NCBI GenBank assembly: GCA_002841695.1
Contig: PHAN01000003.1
Span: forward strand, 1-64,000
Reading direction: 5' to 3'
Source: Elusimicrobia bacterium HGW-Elusimicrobia-1
GTDB lineage: Bacteria > Elusimicrobiota > Endomicrobiia > PHAN01
DNA: 64,000 nt
The position numbers and the translations under genes were made by a program. Of the stretch, positions 54,210 through 63,506 are shown in pieces (positions within the stretch are counted from its first letter, which is position 1; every line of letters begins with the position of its first letter). The notes under the pieces were generated by a model. That model saw only the letters and a list, made by a program, of their open reading frames with translations, was not told the DNA's origin and searched no databases.

Positions 54210-54238
54210 TTGAAAATCCACCCGAAATAAAGTATAAT
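54210..54238 (+). promoter_or_regulatory. Promoter of the rplU-rpmA-obg operon
   Basis: TTGAAA (54210-54215), 17-base spacer, TATAAT (54233-54238), 36 bases before the rplU start. Confidence 0.85.
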
Positions 54239-54274
54239 AGCCGGGCAGTCAAGAATGTAAGGGAGAGAAACTAT

Positions 54275-54589
54275 ATGCAGGTACTCGTATCCATAAATTC
54301 GGCTCAGCGCAAGGTCTCGGTGGGCTCGAACGTTGTTGTTGACCACATTAAAAACGTAAAGCCCGGGGATAAGGTCGAGTTCGACAAAGTTCTGGCCATA
54401 TCCGACGGAGATAAAACGCTCGTCGGCACGCCCGTCGTTCCCAAAGCGAAAGTGGTGGCCGAAGTGGTAGGCCACAAAAAAGCGCCCAAAGTCCTGGTTT
54501 TTAAAAAGCGTTCCAAAAAGGGATATAAAAAAATACGCGGGCACAGGCAGTCACTCACTGAATTGATCATCAAAGAGATAAAAATATAA
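54275..54589 (+). CDS. rplU: 50S ribosomal protein L21
   Basis: 104 residues. The N-terminus is slightly divergent (MQVLVSINSAQRKVSVGSNVVVDHI), but the KPGDKVEFDKVLAISDGDKTLVGTPVV and FKKRSKKGYKKIRGHRQSLTELIIKEI segments are standard L21. AAGGGAGAG is the ribosome binding site. The rplU-rpmA-obg order is the common bacterial arrangement. Confidence 0.96.
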   Translation: MQVLVSINSAQRKVSVGSNVVVDHIKNVKPGDKVEFDKVLAISDGDKTLVGTPVVPKAKVVAEVVGHKKAPKVLVFKKRSKKGYKKIRGHRQSLTELIIKEIKI

Positions 54590-54610
54590 GCACTTACCGG
54601 AGCACATAAA

Positions 54611-54871
54611 ATGGCACACACAAAATCGCAAGGATCGTCCACAAACGGCAGAAACTCTCCCGGGCAGCGGCTCGGAGTGAAGGTTTACGGCTCTCAGAGT
54701 GTTCTTCCCGGCGCCGTAATAATCCGGCAGCGCGGCACTAAGGTGTATCCCGGAGCCGGTGTCGGAATGGGCTCCGATTTTACGATTTTTGCCAAAGCAG
54801 CCGGAGTGGTGAGTTTCAAAAGGGGCGCCAAGGATCGTCTGCGCGTGAGCGTGCTTCCCTCGGAAAAATAG
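54611..54871 (+). CDS. rpmA: 50S ribosomal protein L27
   Basis: 86 residues. [31 protein letters not shown] and then [26 protein letters not shown]. The usual N-terminus has GGGSTKNGRDS; here Gly-Gly is Gln-Gly and Asp is Asn. There is no cleavable N-terminal extension of the staphylococcal kind. Confidence 0.97.
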   Translation: MAHTKSQGSSTNGRNSPGQRLGVKVYGSQSVLPGAVIIRQRGTKVYPGAGVGMGSDFTIFAKAAGVVSFKRGAKDRLRVSVLPSEK

Positions 54872-54959
54872 CCGCCCGCCTCCATCCCGTTTCAAACCAT
54901 AAACCCGCGCAGTAGTTACCTTTCTTCGTCATCGTAGTTGCTCCTTTGCGAGCGTACGC

Positions 54960-56312
54960 ATGAAAAACCCTGATAAAGAATCGGCATCTTTGAATCCCGT
55001 GAGCGGCTCTGCCGTCGCGCGGACGACCTCAGTCCGGTCCCCGGGAAAATCCACCGGAGCTTTCATCGATAAGGCGTTGATAGTAGTCGCCGGCGGGCGC
55101 GGCGGCGACGGTTCCATGAGTTTCCGCAGGGAAAAATACGTGCCTTTCGGCGGGCCCGACGGAGGAAACGGCGGGCGCGGCGGCGACGTATGGCTTGAGG
55201 CGACCGACCGGATGTCCTCTCTGCTGGATTTCAAATATCGTCCGAGATTTACGGCTGCCGACGGCGGAAAAGGCTCCTCGTCCGACAGAACGGGGCCTTG
55301 CGCCGAAGACCTTATAATAACCGTTCCCGTCGGAACGATAGCGCGCAAGAACGGCGAGGTGTTGGCTGATTTGAGCGCTCCGGCGATGAGGGTTTTGGCC
55401 GCTCGCGGCGGCAGGGGCGGCCGCGGTAACAAGTCGTTTAAGACGGCGATGAATACCGCGCCCCGTATCTACGAAAAAGGCCAGCCGGCCGAGACGTCGA
55501 CCCTCGAACTCGAATTAAAACTTATCGCGGACGTAGGCATTATAGGCATTCCCAATGCCGGCAAATCGTCCATACTTTCCAGAATCACTTCCGCCCGCCC
55601 CAAGATTGCGTCTTATCCTTTCACGACACTTTCGCCCAATCTTGGCGTCGCGACGATACGTTCCAGAAACGTGGTATTTGCCGACATTCCCGGTCTTATC
55701 GAAGGCGCCCGCGACGGAAAGGGGCTGGGGCACGATTTTTTAAGACACATCGAAAGAACCGGACTTCTGCTGCACGTGATAGACGCGTCCGGGTCTTCCG
55801 GCGACCCGCTGGAAAATTATAAAACCATTATCGCCGAACTTGGCGCTCATTCCAAAGAGCTCATCAAAAAACCGACGGTCATCGCGCTTAATAAAATGGA
55901 TGTTCCCGAAAGCGCCCGCGCGCCGGCTCTTTTCCGCAGGCGATTGAAGGGCAAAAAGATATTTCCGATTTCGGCCGTTACGGGCGAAGGTCTGGCGCCG
56001 CTGTTGGACTATTGCGCCGAGCGCGCCGCCGAAAGGACGGTAGCGCCGCCGGTTGCGTCCGACGACCGCCGGACGAGAAGATTTACGTACGAAAAGCCGT
56101 TTGTCGTCGAGCGGAACGGCGACGTCTGGGTTTTATCCGGCAAAAGAATCGACGATCTTGCCGAGATGACGGATTTTGCAAACGAGGAAACCCTCGTGCG
56201 CTTTCAGCATATAATTAAAAAAATGGGCATAGATAAAGCATTGGAGGCCGCCGGCGCCGCGGAGGGCGACACCGTCCGTATAGGTTCCAAGGAATTTGAT
56301 TTTGAGCCCTGA
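54960..56312 (+). CDS. obg: GTPase ObgE/CgtA
   Basis: 450 residues. The Obg glycine-rich domain starts near residue 35 (FIDKALIVVAGGRGGDGSMSFRREKYVPFGGPDGGNGG). The G domain follows with the P-loop GIPNAGKSS, switch motif SYPFTTLSPNLG, DIPGLIEGA and NKMD. A C-terminal OCT domain (FTYEKPFVVERNGDVWVLSGKRI) closes it. The first 34 residues are extra compared with most Obg proteins and lack an obvious ribosome binding site; an internal GTG at 54999 is an alternative. It acts in ribosome maturation and growth control. Confidence 0.95.
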   Translation: MKNPDKESASLNPVSGSAVARTTSVRSPGKSTGAFIDKALIVVAGGRGGDGSMSFRREKYVPFGGPDGGNGGRGGDVWLEATDRMSSLLDFKYRPRFTAADGGKGSSSDRTGPCAEDLIITVPVGTIARKNGEVLADLSAPAMRVLAARGGRGGRGNKSFKTAMNTAPRIYEKGQPAETSTLELELKLIADVGIIGIPNAGKSSILSRITSARPKIASYPFTTLSPNLGVATIRSRNVVFADIPGLIEGARDGKGLGHDFLRHIERTGLLLHVIDASGSSGDPLENYKTIIAELGAHSKELIKKPTVIALNKMDVPESARAPALFRRRLKGKKIFPISAVTGEGLAPLLDYCAERAAERTVAPPVASDDRRTRRFTYEKPFVVERNGDVWVLSGKRIDDLAEMTDFANEETLVRFQHIIKKMGIDKALEAAGAAEGDTVRIGSKEFDFEP

Positions 56313-57573
56313 CCCACGGACGAAAAAGTTTTTTTATCGGGCGCGCCTGGTTTTTTGGTGCGCTCTTATTTTTTATTTTTCATCCGTGCCGTATCTTAAA
56401 ACCGATCTCGGCGTATGGGACACCATTCTTCGCAAAATCGCCCACGCCGCCGTATACGGGCTGCTTTTTGTTTTCGCGCGCTCCGCTTTCGCGGATTCTT
56501 CGGTGAACATCGCCGGCGCAACCGTCCGCCCGCGCCGTTTTGAACTCGTATGGCCGGTTTTATTTAGTATAATATACGCCGTATCCGACGAATATCACCA
56601 GACGTTCGTGCCCGGCCGTTCGGGCTCTGCCGCGGATGTTCTTATAGACACTTCCGGCGTTGCGTTGGCGGTTTGGCTCGAAATTAAAGGACATACCGCA
56701 AGGATAAACCGTTTTTTCCGGGAAATGAAGCCAAATCGCGCGATTTTTCTTTTTCTGCCGATCTTGCTGGCCGCAGTTCTGGCCGTCAAACTCCTTTTTT
56801 TCGGCGCGAGCCACGATTTTATGCGCGCTGCAAAACTTGCCGAGGCGGGCCGCTATGTAGACGCCGCAGTCCGGTATGAGCGCTTCGCCGACCGTCGGCC
56901 GTCTCACCGGCTTGCGTCATCCGCGATTTTTGAGGCCGCCGGAATTTACAATTTTCAACTGCGACTTCCCGCAAAAGCGGCCTCTCTTTACAGACGCGCC
57001 GAAGCCGATTATTCGTCCGACCCCGCGCTGCTTGTCCGGGCCCGCGCGGGGCTTTTAAGATCACCGGACTACTTTCCTCTTATCGACGGAGCCCAGTGGG
57101 TCGAAGGGGACTCGGCTACCGGCGGCGCCAACATGAAAGCGATATGGTCGGCGCACGAGGTCTCGACCGGAGTTTTCCGCGTCGACAAAAAATTCTTTGC
57201 CGGTCCCATGGTAGTGACCACGCGCAGCGTCTATTATGCCGTTTCCGGCTATGCCCTGCTTGAAAGTCAGTCGAGGCCGGATTCCGGTTCCGCCGTTTTT
57301 CTCGAACACCCGATTTATCACGGAAAAAAATGGTCCCGCCGCGACGGCGCCAGGGTAGCCGGGATTACGGTGGAGTTCGTCCCGACTGCCGTAAAAGTAA
57401 GGGCCGGAGTGTTCGGCGAGTGCATAAGAATAGGCGAAAAATATACCGATTCTCCCGGCGTAATCAGATACAGCTATTACGCTCCCTACGTCGGATGGGT
57501 GCTCACTACCATTTCCGGTTCCCGCGGGGAACATCGCAACAGCGAACTTATAACTTTCAAACTTCGGGGATAA
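56296..57573 (+). CDS. VanZ-like membrane domain fused to a TPR-like and unknown domain
   Basis: 425 residues if TTG 56296 is the start (inside the end of obg); no in-frame ATG is close to the domain start. Residues 15-130 are a VanZ-like domain (LVFWCALIFYFSSVPYL, KIAHAAVYGLLFVFARSAF, YAVSDEYHQTFVPGRSGSAADVLIDTSG). After another helix comes a short TPR-like section (AAKLAEAGRYVDAAVRYERFADRRPSH). The last 170 residues (YFPLIDGAQW... to ELITFKLRG) are strand-rich and presumably outside; I do not recognise them. Fusion of VanZ to this part is unusual. Confidence 0.75.
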   Translation: MILSPDPRTKKFFYRARLVFWCALIFYFSSVPYLKTDLGVWDTILRKIAHAAVYGLLFVFARSAFADSSVNIAGATVRPRRFELVWPVLFSIIYAVSDEYHQTFVPGRSGSAADVLIDTSGVALAVWLEIKGHTARINRFFREMKPNRAIFLFLPILLAAVLAVKLLFFGASHDFMRAAKLAEAGRYVDAAVRYERFADRRPSHRLASSAIFEAAGIYNFQLRLPAKAASLYRRAEADYSSDPALLVRARAGLLRSPDYFPLIDGAQWVEGDSATGGANMKAIWSAHEVSTGVFRVDKKFFAGPMVVTTRSVYYAVSGYALLESQSRPDSGSAVFLEHPIYHGKKWSRRDGARVAGITVEFVPTAVKVRAGVFGECIRIGEKYTDSPGVIRYSYYAPYVGWVLTTISGSRGEHRNSELITFKLRG

Positions 57574-57577
57574 AACT

Positions 57578-57958
57578 ATGAACAAAACCTCTGAGTCGCC
57601 GCTGCCGTCCATGGCATCGCCGTCGGCGGCCATCGAAAAAAGAAAACACGCGCGGCATATACTGGTGTCTCCCGTAAAAATATCCGATTCGGACAAAACG
57701 AAGCAGGGACTTATACGGAATATATCTTTTTCCGGTCTGGGGTTAGAGTCGTACGAAATTTTGTCCATCGACAAAAAATACCGTTTCATTTTTTCAACCG
57801 GCGGATTCGTAAAGATAAAAGCGTTTGCCCGCATTAAGTGGTCGAGCGAGGCCTTCGGCAAGCGTCTTTACGGCGCGGAATTTGAGGCAAACAGATTATT
57901 AACGCGCCTTAAGATTTGGCTGTTGGTCCGCCGGATAGAGGGCAAAAGGATTTTCTAA
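57578..57958 (+). CDS. PilZ-domain protein (c-di-GMP receptor candidate)
   Basis: 126 residues, essentially a single PilZ domain. The binding residues are present: the Arg-rich IEKRKHARHILVSPV (RxxxR) and the second motif RNISFSGLGLES (NxSxxG), then FARIKWSSEAFGKRLYGAEFE. It should bind cyclic di-GMP. It lies between the VanZ-like gene and the ceramide-type genes, 80 bases before the latter, and could bring c-di-GMP control to envelope functions; this is inference. Confidence 0.92.
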   Translation: MNKTSESPLPSMASPSAAIEKRKHARHILVSPVKISDSDKTKQGLIRNISFSGLGLESYEILSIDKKYRFIFSTGGFVKIKAFARIKWSSEAFGKRLYGAEFEANRLLTRLKIWLLVRRIEGKRIF

Positions 57959-58038
57959 AAAATTCCGGCACTGACCCCGCGGACATCGGTAATGTCGACG
58001 GGCGGCCTGTTTTTCCGGCGTTTTACCTAAATTATCCG

Positions 58039-59025
58039 ATGAAAAGTTTTCTTGTCACAGGCGCGGGCGGTTTTATAGGCACCCGCATAACCGAAACGCT
58101 TTTGTCCCGCGGACATAAAGTTTTTTGTCTTGTCAGAAATCTTGCGCGTGCCGAACATCTGACACAAATGGGAGCCGTTGTCGTGAGGGGAGACGTTACC
58201 GACCCTGTTTCGCTGCGCGCCGTCATGGAAAAACCCGCTTTCGGCGAAGGCCGTCCGGACGCGGTGATAAACTCCGCCGGAGTGCTCCGTTCCCGCGACA
58301 TGGCGCGCTACTACGCCGTCAACAGCGCAGCCGTCGCGTCTATGGGCGCCATCGCGCGGACAATCGGAACGAAAGTCGTTCATCTATCGTCGCTGGCGGC
58401 CTTCGGGCCGTCGGAGCCGGGAAAACCGCGGCGTCTCGGCGACAGGCCGTCGCCCGTGTCGGTTTACGGCAGAAGCAAATTAGACGGCACTTTGGCGCTT
58501 GCGGCGTCGGGAGCGCGGCACTGCGTGATTGTGCCGTCGGCCGTCTACGGCCCCCGCGACAGGGACATGTTTTTTTTCTTCAAAGCCGTTTCGCTGGGAA
58601 TAAGCGTGTCGTCGCGTCCTCCCCGCTTTATAAATATGAGTTTTTCCGAAGATGTCGCGCTGGCCGTAGCCCTTGCCGCCGAGACCGACCGCGCCGACGG
58701 CAAAACCTATTACGCGGCCGACCCGAAGGAGTATTCATGGAGCGATGTCTGCGAGATTATAGCCGCGGCGGCCAAAAAAAGCGTTTTGCGGGTGATAGTT
58801 CCGGATTTCATTCTATCCTCTGCCGCCCTCGTTTCCGAAAAAATATCGTCGGCGCTGGGAAAGGACGCGGTGTTCAACACCGATAAGGCCAATGAGATGC
58901 TCCGGCCGGCATGGACATGCTCCGGCGTCGAAGATACGCAAAAGGATTTGGGTTTTAGAATGACGGATTTTGCCGACGGCGCGGCAAAAACATATAATTG
59001 GTACAAAGAAAACCATTGGCTTTGA
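58039..59025 (+). CDS. NAD-dependent epimerase/dehydratase-family reductase (CerR-like)
   Basis: 328 residues, extended short-chain dehydrogenase. Nucleotide site VTGAGGFIGTRITETLL, then the catalytic VHLSSLAAFGPS and VYGRSKLDG (YxxxK). The C-terminal FINMSFSEDVALAVALA and DPKEYSWSDVCEII pattern fits the sugar-epimerase-like group to which the bacterial ceramide reductase CerR belongs. With the neighbouring serine palmitoyltransferase and acyltransferase, reduction of the 3-keto group of the long-chain base or ceramide is the likely reaction. On its own the family is too broad to name a substrate. Confidence 0.78.
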   Translation: MKSFLVTGAGGFIGTRITETLLSRGHKVFCLVRNLARAEHLTQMGAVVVRGDVTDPVSLRAVMEKPAFGEGRPDAVINSAGVLRSRDMARYYAVNSAAVASMGAIARTIGTKVVHLSSLAAFGPSEPGKPRRLGDRPSPVSVYGRSKLDGTLALAASGARHCVIVPSAVYGPRDRDMFFFFKAVSLGISVSSRPPRFINMSFSEDVALAVALAAETDRADGKTYYAADPKEYSWSDVCEIIAAAAKKSVLRVIVPDFILSSAALVSEKISSALGKDAVFNTDKANEMLRPAWTCSGVEDTQKDLGFRMTDFADGAAKTYNWYKENHWL

Positions 59026-59032
59026 AATTAAT

Positions 59033-59165
59033 ATGAGGCCATTGAAAAACTCTTGTCATGTCATTCCCGCGAAAGCGGGAATCCAGATTTCCTGTCAGTG
59101 ATGGATTCCCGATTAAAGCATTCGGGAATGACAAAATGGTTCAAAAATACTTTTTCGACGGGCTC
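59033..59165. repeat. MITE-like inverted-repeat element, copy B
   Basis: Begins ATGAGGCCATTGAAAAACTC and contains GTCATTCCCGCGAAAGCGGG, GATTAAAGCATTCGGGAATG and ACAAAATGGTTCAAAAAATA-like bases. It is the reverse complement of copy A at 9992-10125. The right terminal repeat has decayed (TTTTTCGACGGGCTC). Its right end overlaps the frame that leads into the serine palmitoyltransferase gene. Confidence 0.88.
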
Positions 59166-59177
59166 AATGTAACATCA

Positions 59178-60506
59178 ATGGATATATTTAACAAGTGTTC
59201 TAAGTTTACCGCCGCCAAGGAAATTATGGCGGCCAACTTGTATCCCTACTTTTTAAGGGTGGATTCGGCCCAGGGCCCCACCGCCATAGTGGAAGGCCGC
59301 GAACGGGTTGTCATTTGCTCCAATAATTATCTGGGGCTCGCGAACCATCCCAAAGTCAAGGAAGCCGCAATCGCGGCCGTCAAAAAATACGGCACGTCCT
59401 GCACCGGTTCCAGGTTTCTCAACGGAACTATAGATATGCACCTGGATGTGGAGAGAAAACTCGCCCGATTTGTAGGCAAGGAATCGGCCGTGCTTTTTAC
59501 GACGGGACATCACGCCAATCTGGGCGCCATATCCACGATCGTAGGCAAGGGCGATTATGTTCTTACCGACAAACTCGACCACGCTTCAATAATCGACGGC
59601 TGCCGGCTTTCTTACGGAGAAATGTTGCGCTTCCGGCACAATAACATCGGAGATCTCGAACGCCTGCTTGCCGCCCGCAAGGACTCGGGCAAACTTATCG
59701 TCGTAGACGGTGTTTTCTCCATGGAAGGCGACATCGCCGACCTGCCCGGAATAGTCAAACTCGCCAGGGCTTACAACGCCAGGGTTCTTGTCGACGACGC
59801 GCATTCGCTGGGCGTTCTCGGGGATAATGGCCGCGGCACATCGGAACATTTTAAGCTTGAAAGCGAGGTCGACCTGATAATGGGGACGGCCTCGAAGTCG
59901 CTGGCTTCAATAGGCGGATTTATCGCCGGCCGCGAGGAAGTCATACATTACATCAAGCATATTTCGCGTTCGCTGATATTCACGGCTTCGCTTCCCGCGT
60001 CGAATACGGCGGCCATTGCCGCGGCCCTCGACATCATAGAGAGCGAGCCGGAACGAAGAGAGCGGCTCTGGCGCAACGTAAGAAAAATGAAGAGTGAATT
60101 TACGCGCATGGGTTTCGACACCGGCAATTCGAGCACCCCCATAATACCCATTACCGTCGGTGAAAATATGGCCGCTTTCCAGATGTGGCGCATGCTTTAC
60201 GACGGGGGAATATTCGCCAGTCCCGTGGTCGCTCCCGCAGTGCCCGAGGGCCACGCCATAATAAGAACAAGCTACACCGCGGCGCACACCGAGGAAGATT
60301 TGGATTTTGTGCTCGAAAAATTCGCCAAGATCGGCGCGGATCTGGGTATCATTTCCGGAAGGACGGCGGTATCGGCGTCCGGCCGGCTCAAAAGACCCCG
60401 CGGTCGCGTTTCCACCGCGAGGTTCCGGCGTATCTGGGGGCGTTTCAAAAATCTCGGCGTCAAAGAAAAAACACAGTCCTGGATCAAAAAAATATGGAGA
60501 GCGTAG
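59178..60506 (+). CDS. Serine palmitoyltransferase-type alpha-oxoamine synthase
   Basis: 442 residues, PLP-dependent. It has NLYPYFLRVDS, SNNYLGLANHPKV, YGTSCTGSRFLNGTIDMH, DKLDHASIIDGCRLS, VDGVFSMEGDIADLP, VDDAHSLGVLGDNGRGTSEHF and the PLP-Lys in GTASKSLASIGGF. These phrases closely follow known bacterial serine palmitoyltransferases rather than KBL or BioF enzymes. The reaction would be serine plus acyl thioester to 3-ketosphinganine. ATG 59178 aligns with the family start; an in-frame ATG at 59136 lies inside the MITE. A basic C-terminal tail of about 45 residues is extra. Confidence 0.87.
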   Translation: MDIFNKCSKFTAAKEIMAANLYPYFLRVDSAQGPTAIVEGRERVVICSNNYLGLANHPKVKEAAIAAVKKYGTSCTGSRFLNGTIDMHLDVERKLARFVGKESAVLFTTGHHANLGAISTIVGKGDYVLTDKLDHASIIDGCRLSYGEMLRFRHNNIGDLERLLAARKDSGKLIVVDGVFSMEGDIADLPGIVKLARAYNARVLVDDAHSLGVLGDNGRGTSEHFKLESEVDLIMGTASKSLASIGGFIAGREEVIHYIKHISRSLIFTASLPASNTAAIAAALDIIESEPERRERLWRNVRKMKSEFTRMGFDTGNSSTPIIPITVGENMAAFQMWRMLYDGGIFASPVVAPAVPEGHAIIRTSYTAAHTEEDLDFVLEKFAKIGADLGIISGRTAVSASGRLKRPRGRVSTARFRRIWGRFKNLGVKEKTQSWIKKIWRA

Positions 60507-60525
60507 GTCCTTCCGTTTTTAAGAA

Positions 60526-61653
60526 ATGAATATCCTACCCGTGGAAACCAAGCAGGATCTTAAAGATTTCGTGGAGTTGCCCTGGAAGATTTACGCCGGC
60601 GATCCCGCGTGGGTTCCGCCGCTTAAATCGGAAGTTCGCGACATCCTCGACGAAAACAGGAATCCTTTCTGGGAGCACTCTTCGCGCCGGCTTTTCATTG
60701 CCCGCGACGAGGCGGGCGCCGTCGTCGGGCGCGTGGCCGCCATTGTCGACGACAATTTTGTGGAGTTCCACGGTGAAAAAACGGGCTTCTTCGGTTTTTT
60801 TGAGTCGATAAACGATTCCGCCGTCGCGCGCGCCTTGCTTGAAACGGCGCGTGGGTACCTCGCCGCCCGCGGAATGAAAAAAATCATAGGCCCCACCGCG
60901 CCTTCCACCAACGACGAAATGGGTTTTCTCGTCGAGGGTTTCGACACTCCTCCTTTTATAATGATGCCGCACAATCCGCCGTATTACAAAAATCTGGTCG
61001 AGTCGTCCGGATTCACGCCGGCGAAAAATCTTCTGGCGTATCTTATGACGGAAGAAAACTCGCCCAAGGCGCGCATAGAGCGGCTGGTCGCCGCCGTCAG
61101 AAAAAAAGAGCCGTTTTTGACTGTGCGTCCCATAAATCCGCGCGACTTCGCCGGTGAAGTGAAGCGTATATGGGAAATCTACAATAACGCATGGGAGAAA
61201 AACTGGGGTTTCGTGCCGTGGACGCAAAAAGAGTTTGAGGCGCAGTGCGCGAAATTAAAGCCCCTGATGATTCCCGACCTCATTCTGCTGGCCGAGATAA
61301 AAGACCGCCCCGTCGGTGTTTTGGCGGGCGTTCCGAATTATTCCGAAGTGCTCAAAAAAATAAACGGCCGCCTCGGTCCCATCGAGCTGATCAAATTTCT
61401 TTACTACAAGACCAAAATAAAAGCGATGCGCGTAATGATAATGGGTGTCACAAAAGAATATCGCAACAGAGGCATAGAAGGCGTAATGTTTTCCGAAATT
61501 ATAAAAAACGGCCCAAAGCACGGCATATTGACGGCCGAGATGTCGTGGATACTCGAAGACAATATAATGATGCGCCGCGCGGCCGAGATGCTCGGCGGAT
61601 ATATCTACAAAAAATACACGGTTTTCCAAAGCGATATCGAGCCGTCCGTCTGA
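60526..61653 (+). CDS. GNAT-like acyltransferase, candidate bacterial ceramide synthase (bCerS)
   Basis: 375 residues. The N-terminal segment [25 protein letters not shown], the [19 protein letters not shown] and [13 protein letters not shown] phrases, [11 protein letters not shown] and [33 protein letters not shown] belong to a family of long GNAT-fold proteins that includes the bacterial ceramide synthase of Caulobacter. It would N-acylate the sphingoid base made by the upstream enzyme. It follows that gene by 19 bases. A generic acyltransferase of other substrate remains possible. Confidence 0.75.
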   Translation: MNILPVETKQDLKDFVELPWKIYAGDPAWVPPLKSEVRDILDENRNPFWEHSSRRLFIARDEAGAVVGRVAAIVDDNFVEFHGEKTGFFGFFESINDSAVARALLETARGYLAARGMKKIIGPTAPSTNDEMGFLVEGFDTPPFIMMPHNPPYYKNLVESSGFTPAKNLLAYLMTEENSPKARIERLVAAVRKKEPFLTVRPINPRDFAGEVKRIWEIYNNAWEKNWGFVPWTQKEFEAQCAKLKPLMIPDLILLAEIKDRPVGVLAGVPNYSEVLKKINGRLGPIELIKFLYYKTKIKAMRVMIMGVTKEYRNRGIEGVMFSEIIKNGPKHGILTAEMSWILEDNIMMRRAAEMLGGYIYKKYTVFQSDIEPSV

Positions 61654-61657
61654 CGAT

Positions 61658-62824
61658 ATGAGCGAAAAAAAATTTTCTGACACCCCCGCCTCCGCAAAAA
61701 CGTCGAATTATCGCGGGCTTATAGAACGTTACCGCGATTATCTGAGCGTTTCCGGCAAGACGCCGGTGGTCACGCTTCTTGAGGGCAATACACCTCTTAT
61801 CCGCGCGTCAAACCTTGCCGCCGAAATCGGGTTTTCCGGCGAGATTTACCTTAAATACGAAGGCATGAATCCCACCGGCTCCTTCAAAGATCGCGGAATG
61901 ACGATGGCCATATCCAAGGCCGCCGAAGCCGGATCCTCGACGGTAATCTGCGCTTCCACGGGCAATACTTCGGCTTCCGCGGCGGCCTACGCCGCGCGGG
62001 CCAAAATGCGCTGCGTGGTGCTCATCCCCGACGGAGCCATCGCTCTGGGCAAACTTTCGCAGGCGCTGGTTCACGGCGCGGAGGTCTTCGCCGTAAGCGG
62101 TAACTTCGACGAAGCGCTCAACATAGTGCGGGAACTCTCGGAAAAATATCCGCTCACGCTGGTCAATTCCGTCAATCCTTACCGCATCGAGGGGCAGAAG
62201 ACGGCCGCCTTCGAGATAATCGAGACGCTCGGCCGCGCGCCGGACTTTCACTTTATACCGGTGGGCAACGCCGGAAACATCACCGCTTACTGGAAGGGCT
62301 ACAAAGAATACGCCGACGGGAAATTCTTCATAGCCGCCGCTTCTGCGCCCTATCCCCTATCCACTATCCACTATCCACTGCCTCATATGATGGGCTTTCA
62401 GGCCGAAGGCGCCGCGCCCATCGTAAGGGGCGCGCCGGTAGCCAAACCTGAGACCGTCGCGACCGCCATAAGAATAGGAAACCCCGCCTCGTGGCGGCAG
62501 GCCGTCGAGGCCAGAGACGAGTCGCTCGGCGCGATAGACATCGTGACCGACGACGAAATTCTGGCCGCCTACAAACTGCTGGCTCGGTCGGAAGGCGTGT
62601 TTTGCGAACCCGCCTCCGCCGCATCCGTGGCCGGCCTGATCAAATACAAAAAAATCATTTCCGATTCCGGCGGCTCCGACGGCAAAGATTCCCCGGTCGC
62701 CGTCTGCACCCTTACCGGCCATGGTCTTAAGGACCCCGACTGCGCCGTCAAGAATTCCTCCCGTCCAATGTCGGTTCCCTGCGACGCGGCGAAAATCGTT
62801 TCTCTTTTGGGGATAAAATCATAG
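61658..62824 (+). CDS. thrC: Threonine synthase, with repeat-derived insertion
   Basis: 388 residues, PLP fold type II. PLP-Lys in [48 protein letters not shown] and [13 protein letters not shown]. It converts O-phosphohomoserine to threonine. Between [13 protein letters not shown] and MMGFQAEGA, where relatives have a short link, the protein reads [15 protein letters not shown]. This is encoded by 62350-62381, one arm of the dispersed heptamer element. The insertion is in frame and the gene is otherwise intact, so the loop is presumably tolerated. It starts four bases after the acyltransferase gene. Confidence 0.95.
   Translation: MSEKKFSDTPASAKTSNYRGLIERYRDYLSVSGKTPVVTLLEGNTPLIRASNLAAEIGFSGEIYLKYEGMNPTGSFKDRGMTMAISKAAEAGSSTVICASTGNTSASAAAYAARAKMRCVVLIPDGAIALGKLSQALVHGAEVFAVSGNFDEALNIVRELSEKYPLTLVNSVNPYRIEGQKTAAFEIIETLGRAPDFHFIPVGNAGNITAYWKGYKEYADGKFFIAAASAPYPLSTIHYPLPHMMGFQAEGAAPIVRGAPVAKPETVATAIRIGNPASWRQAVEARDESLGAIDIVTDDEILAAYKLLARSEGVFCEPASAASVAGLIKYKKIISDSGGSDGKDSPVAVCTLTGHGLKDPDCAVKNSSRPMSVPCDAAKIVSLLGIKS
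62350..62381. repeat. Heptamer-arm repeat inside thrC (right arm only)
   Basis: CTATCCCCTATCC followed by ACTATCCACTATCCACTGCC is built of the same 7-bp ACTATCC units and the same CCACTGCC end as the right arms at 29476-29508 and 34871-34902. It is read in frame within threonine synthase. Confidence 0.85.
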
Positions 62825-62830
62825 TTAATC

Positions 62831-63499
62831 GTGAATAACATGGGGGGACATCTTTATATTTTTCTCGATGAAGGCGGCAACCTTGATTTTTCCGCGCGGG
62901 GCACTAAATATTTTGTTATGACCGCCATAGTCAAGACAAGACCTTTTGATGCTTACAAGGAACTCGCCGAAATAAAATATGACTTGATAGAATCCGGGCT
63001 GGATTTGGAGTATTTTCATGCCTCCGAAGACAGGCAGATAGTCAGAGATGTTGTATTCAGAGTGATTAAAAAGCACTTGGACGTGATTTTGGATAGTTTG
63101 GTAGTAGAAAAAAGAAAGGTCGATCCCGTATTGCGGGCGGAGGAAAGATTTTTCCCTGAAATGCTGGGTTATCTGTTAAAATATGTATTGGGTTGTTGCG
63201 AATTATCGGGATATGATGAGATTTTAATATTTACCGACGCCATTCCCTTAAAGAGAAAAAGGGAAGCCATAGAGAAAGCCATCAAAAAAGTGCTTAAAAG
63301 AGTTGTGCCGCCGTTTACCAAGTACAGAATTTTCCACCATGCCTCAAAGTCCAGTTATGATTTACAAATAGCGGACTATTGCAATTGGTCGATTTTTCGC
63401 AAATGGGAAAGCGGCGACGCAAGGTCTTACGATATTATATCTTCTGCGGTAAGAAGCGAATATGACATATTCCGTGCAGGCGGGCGTTATTACTACTAA
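62831..63499 (+). CDS. DUF3800 protein (RNase H-like fold)
   Basis: 222 residues from GTG 62831 (ATG 62840 is an alternative). It opens with HLYIFLDEGGNLDF, the DESG-type acidic motif of DUF3800, and carries FTDAIPLKRKREAI in the middle and SSYDLQIADYCNWSIFRKWE near the end, with the conserved LQxADY. The fold is RNase H-like, so nuclease or transposase-like chemistry on nucleic acid is suspected, but the function is not established. It is AT-richer than thrC. A three-helix RNA candidate follows the stop by seven bases. Confidence 0.9.
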   Translation: MNNMGGHLYIFLDEGGNLDFSARGTKYFVMTAIVKTRPFDAYKELAEIKYDLIESGLDLEYFHASEDRQIVRDVVFRVIKKHLDVILDSLVVEKRKVDPVLRAEERFFPEMLGYLLKYVLGCCELSGYDEILIFTDAIPLKRKREAIEKAIKKVLKRVVPPFTKYRIFHHASKSSYDLQIADYCNWSIFRKWESGDARSYDIISSAVRSEYDIFRAGGRYYY

Positions 63500-63506
63500 A
63501 AATTAA

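Noticed and set aside
59058-59177. N-terminal extension of the serine palmitoyltransferase from an upstream start
   Set aside because: These codons read through the MITE copy, and the family N-terminus aligns with ATG 59178.
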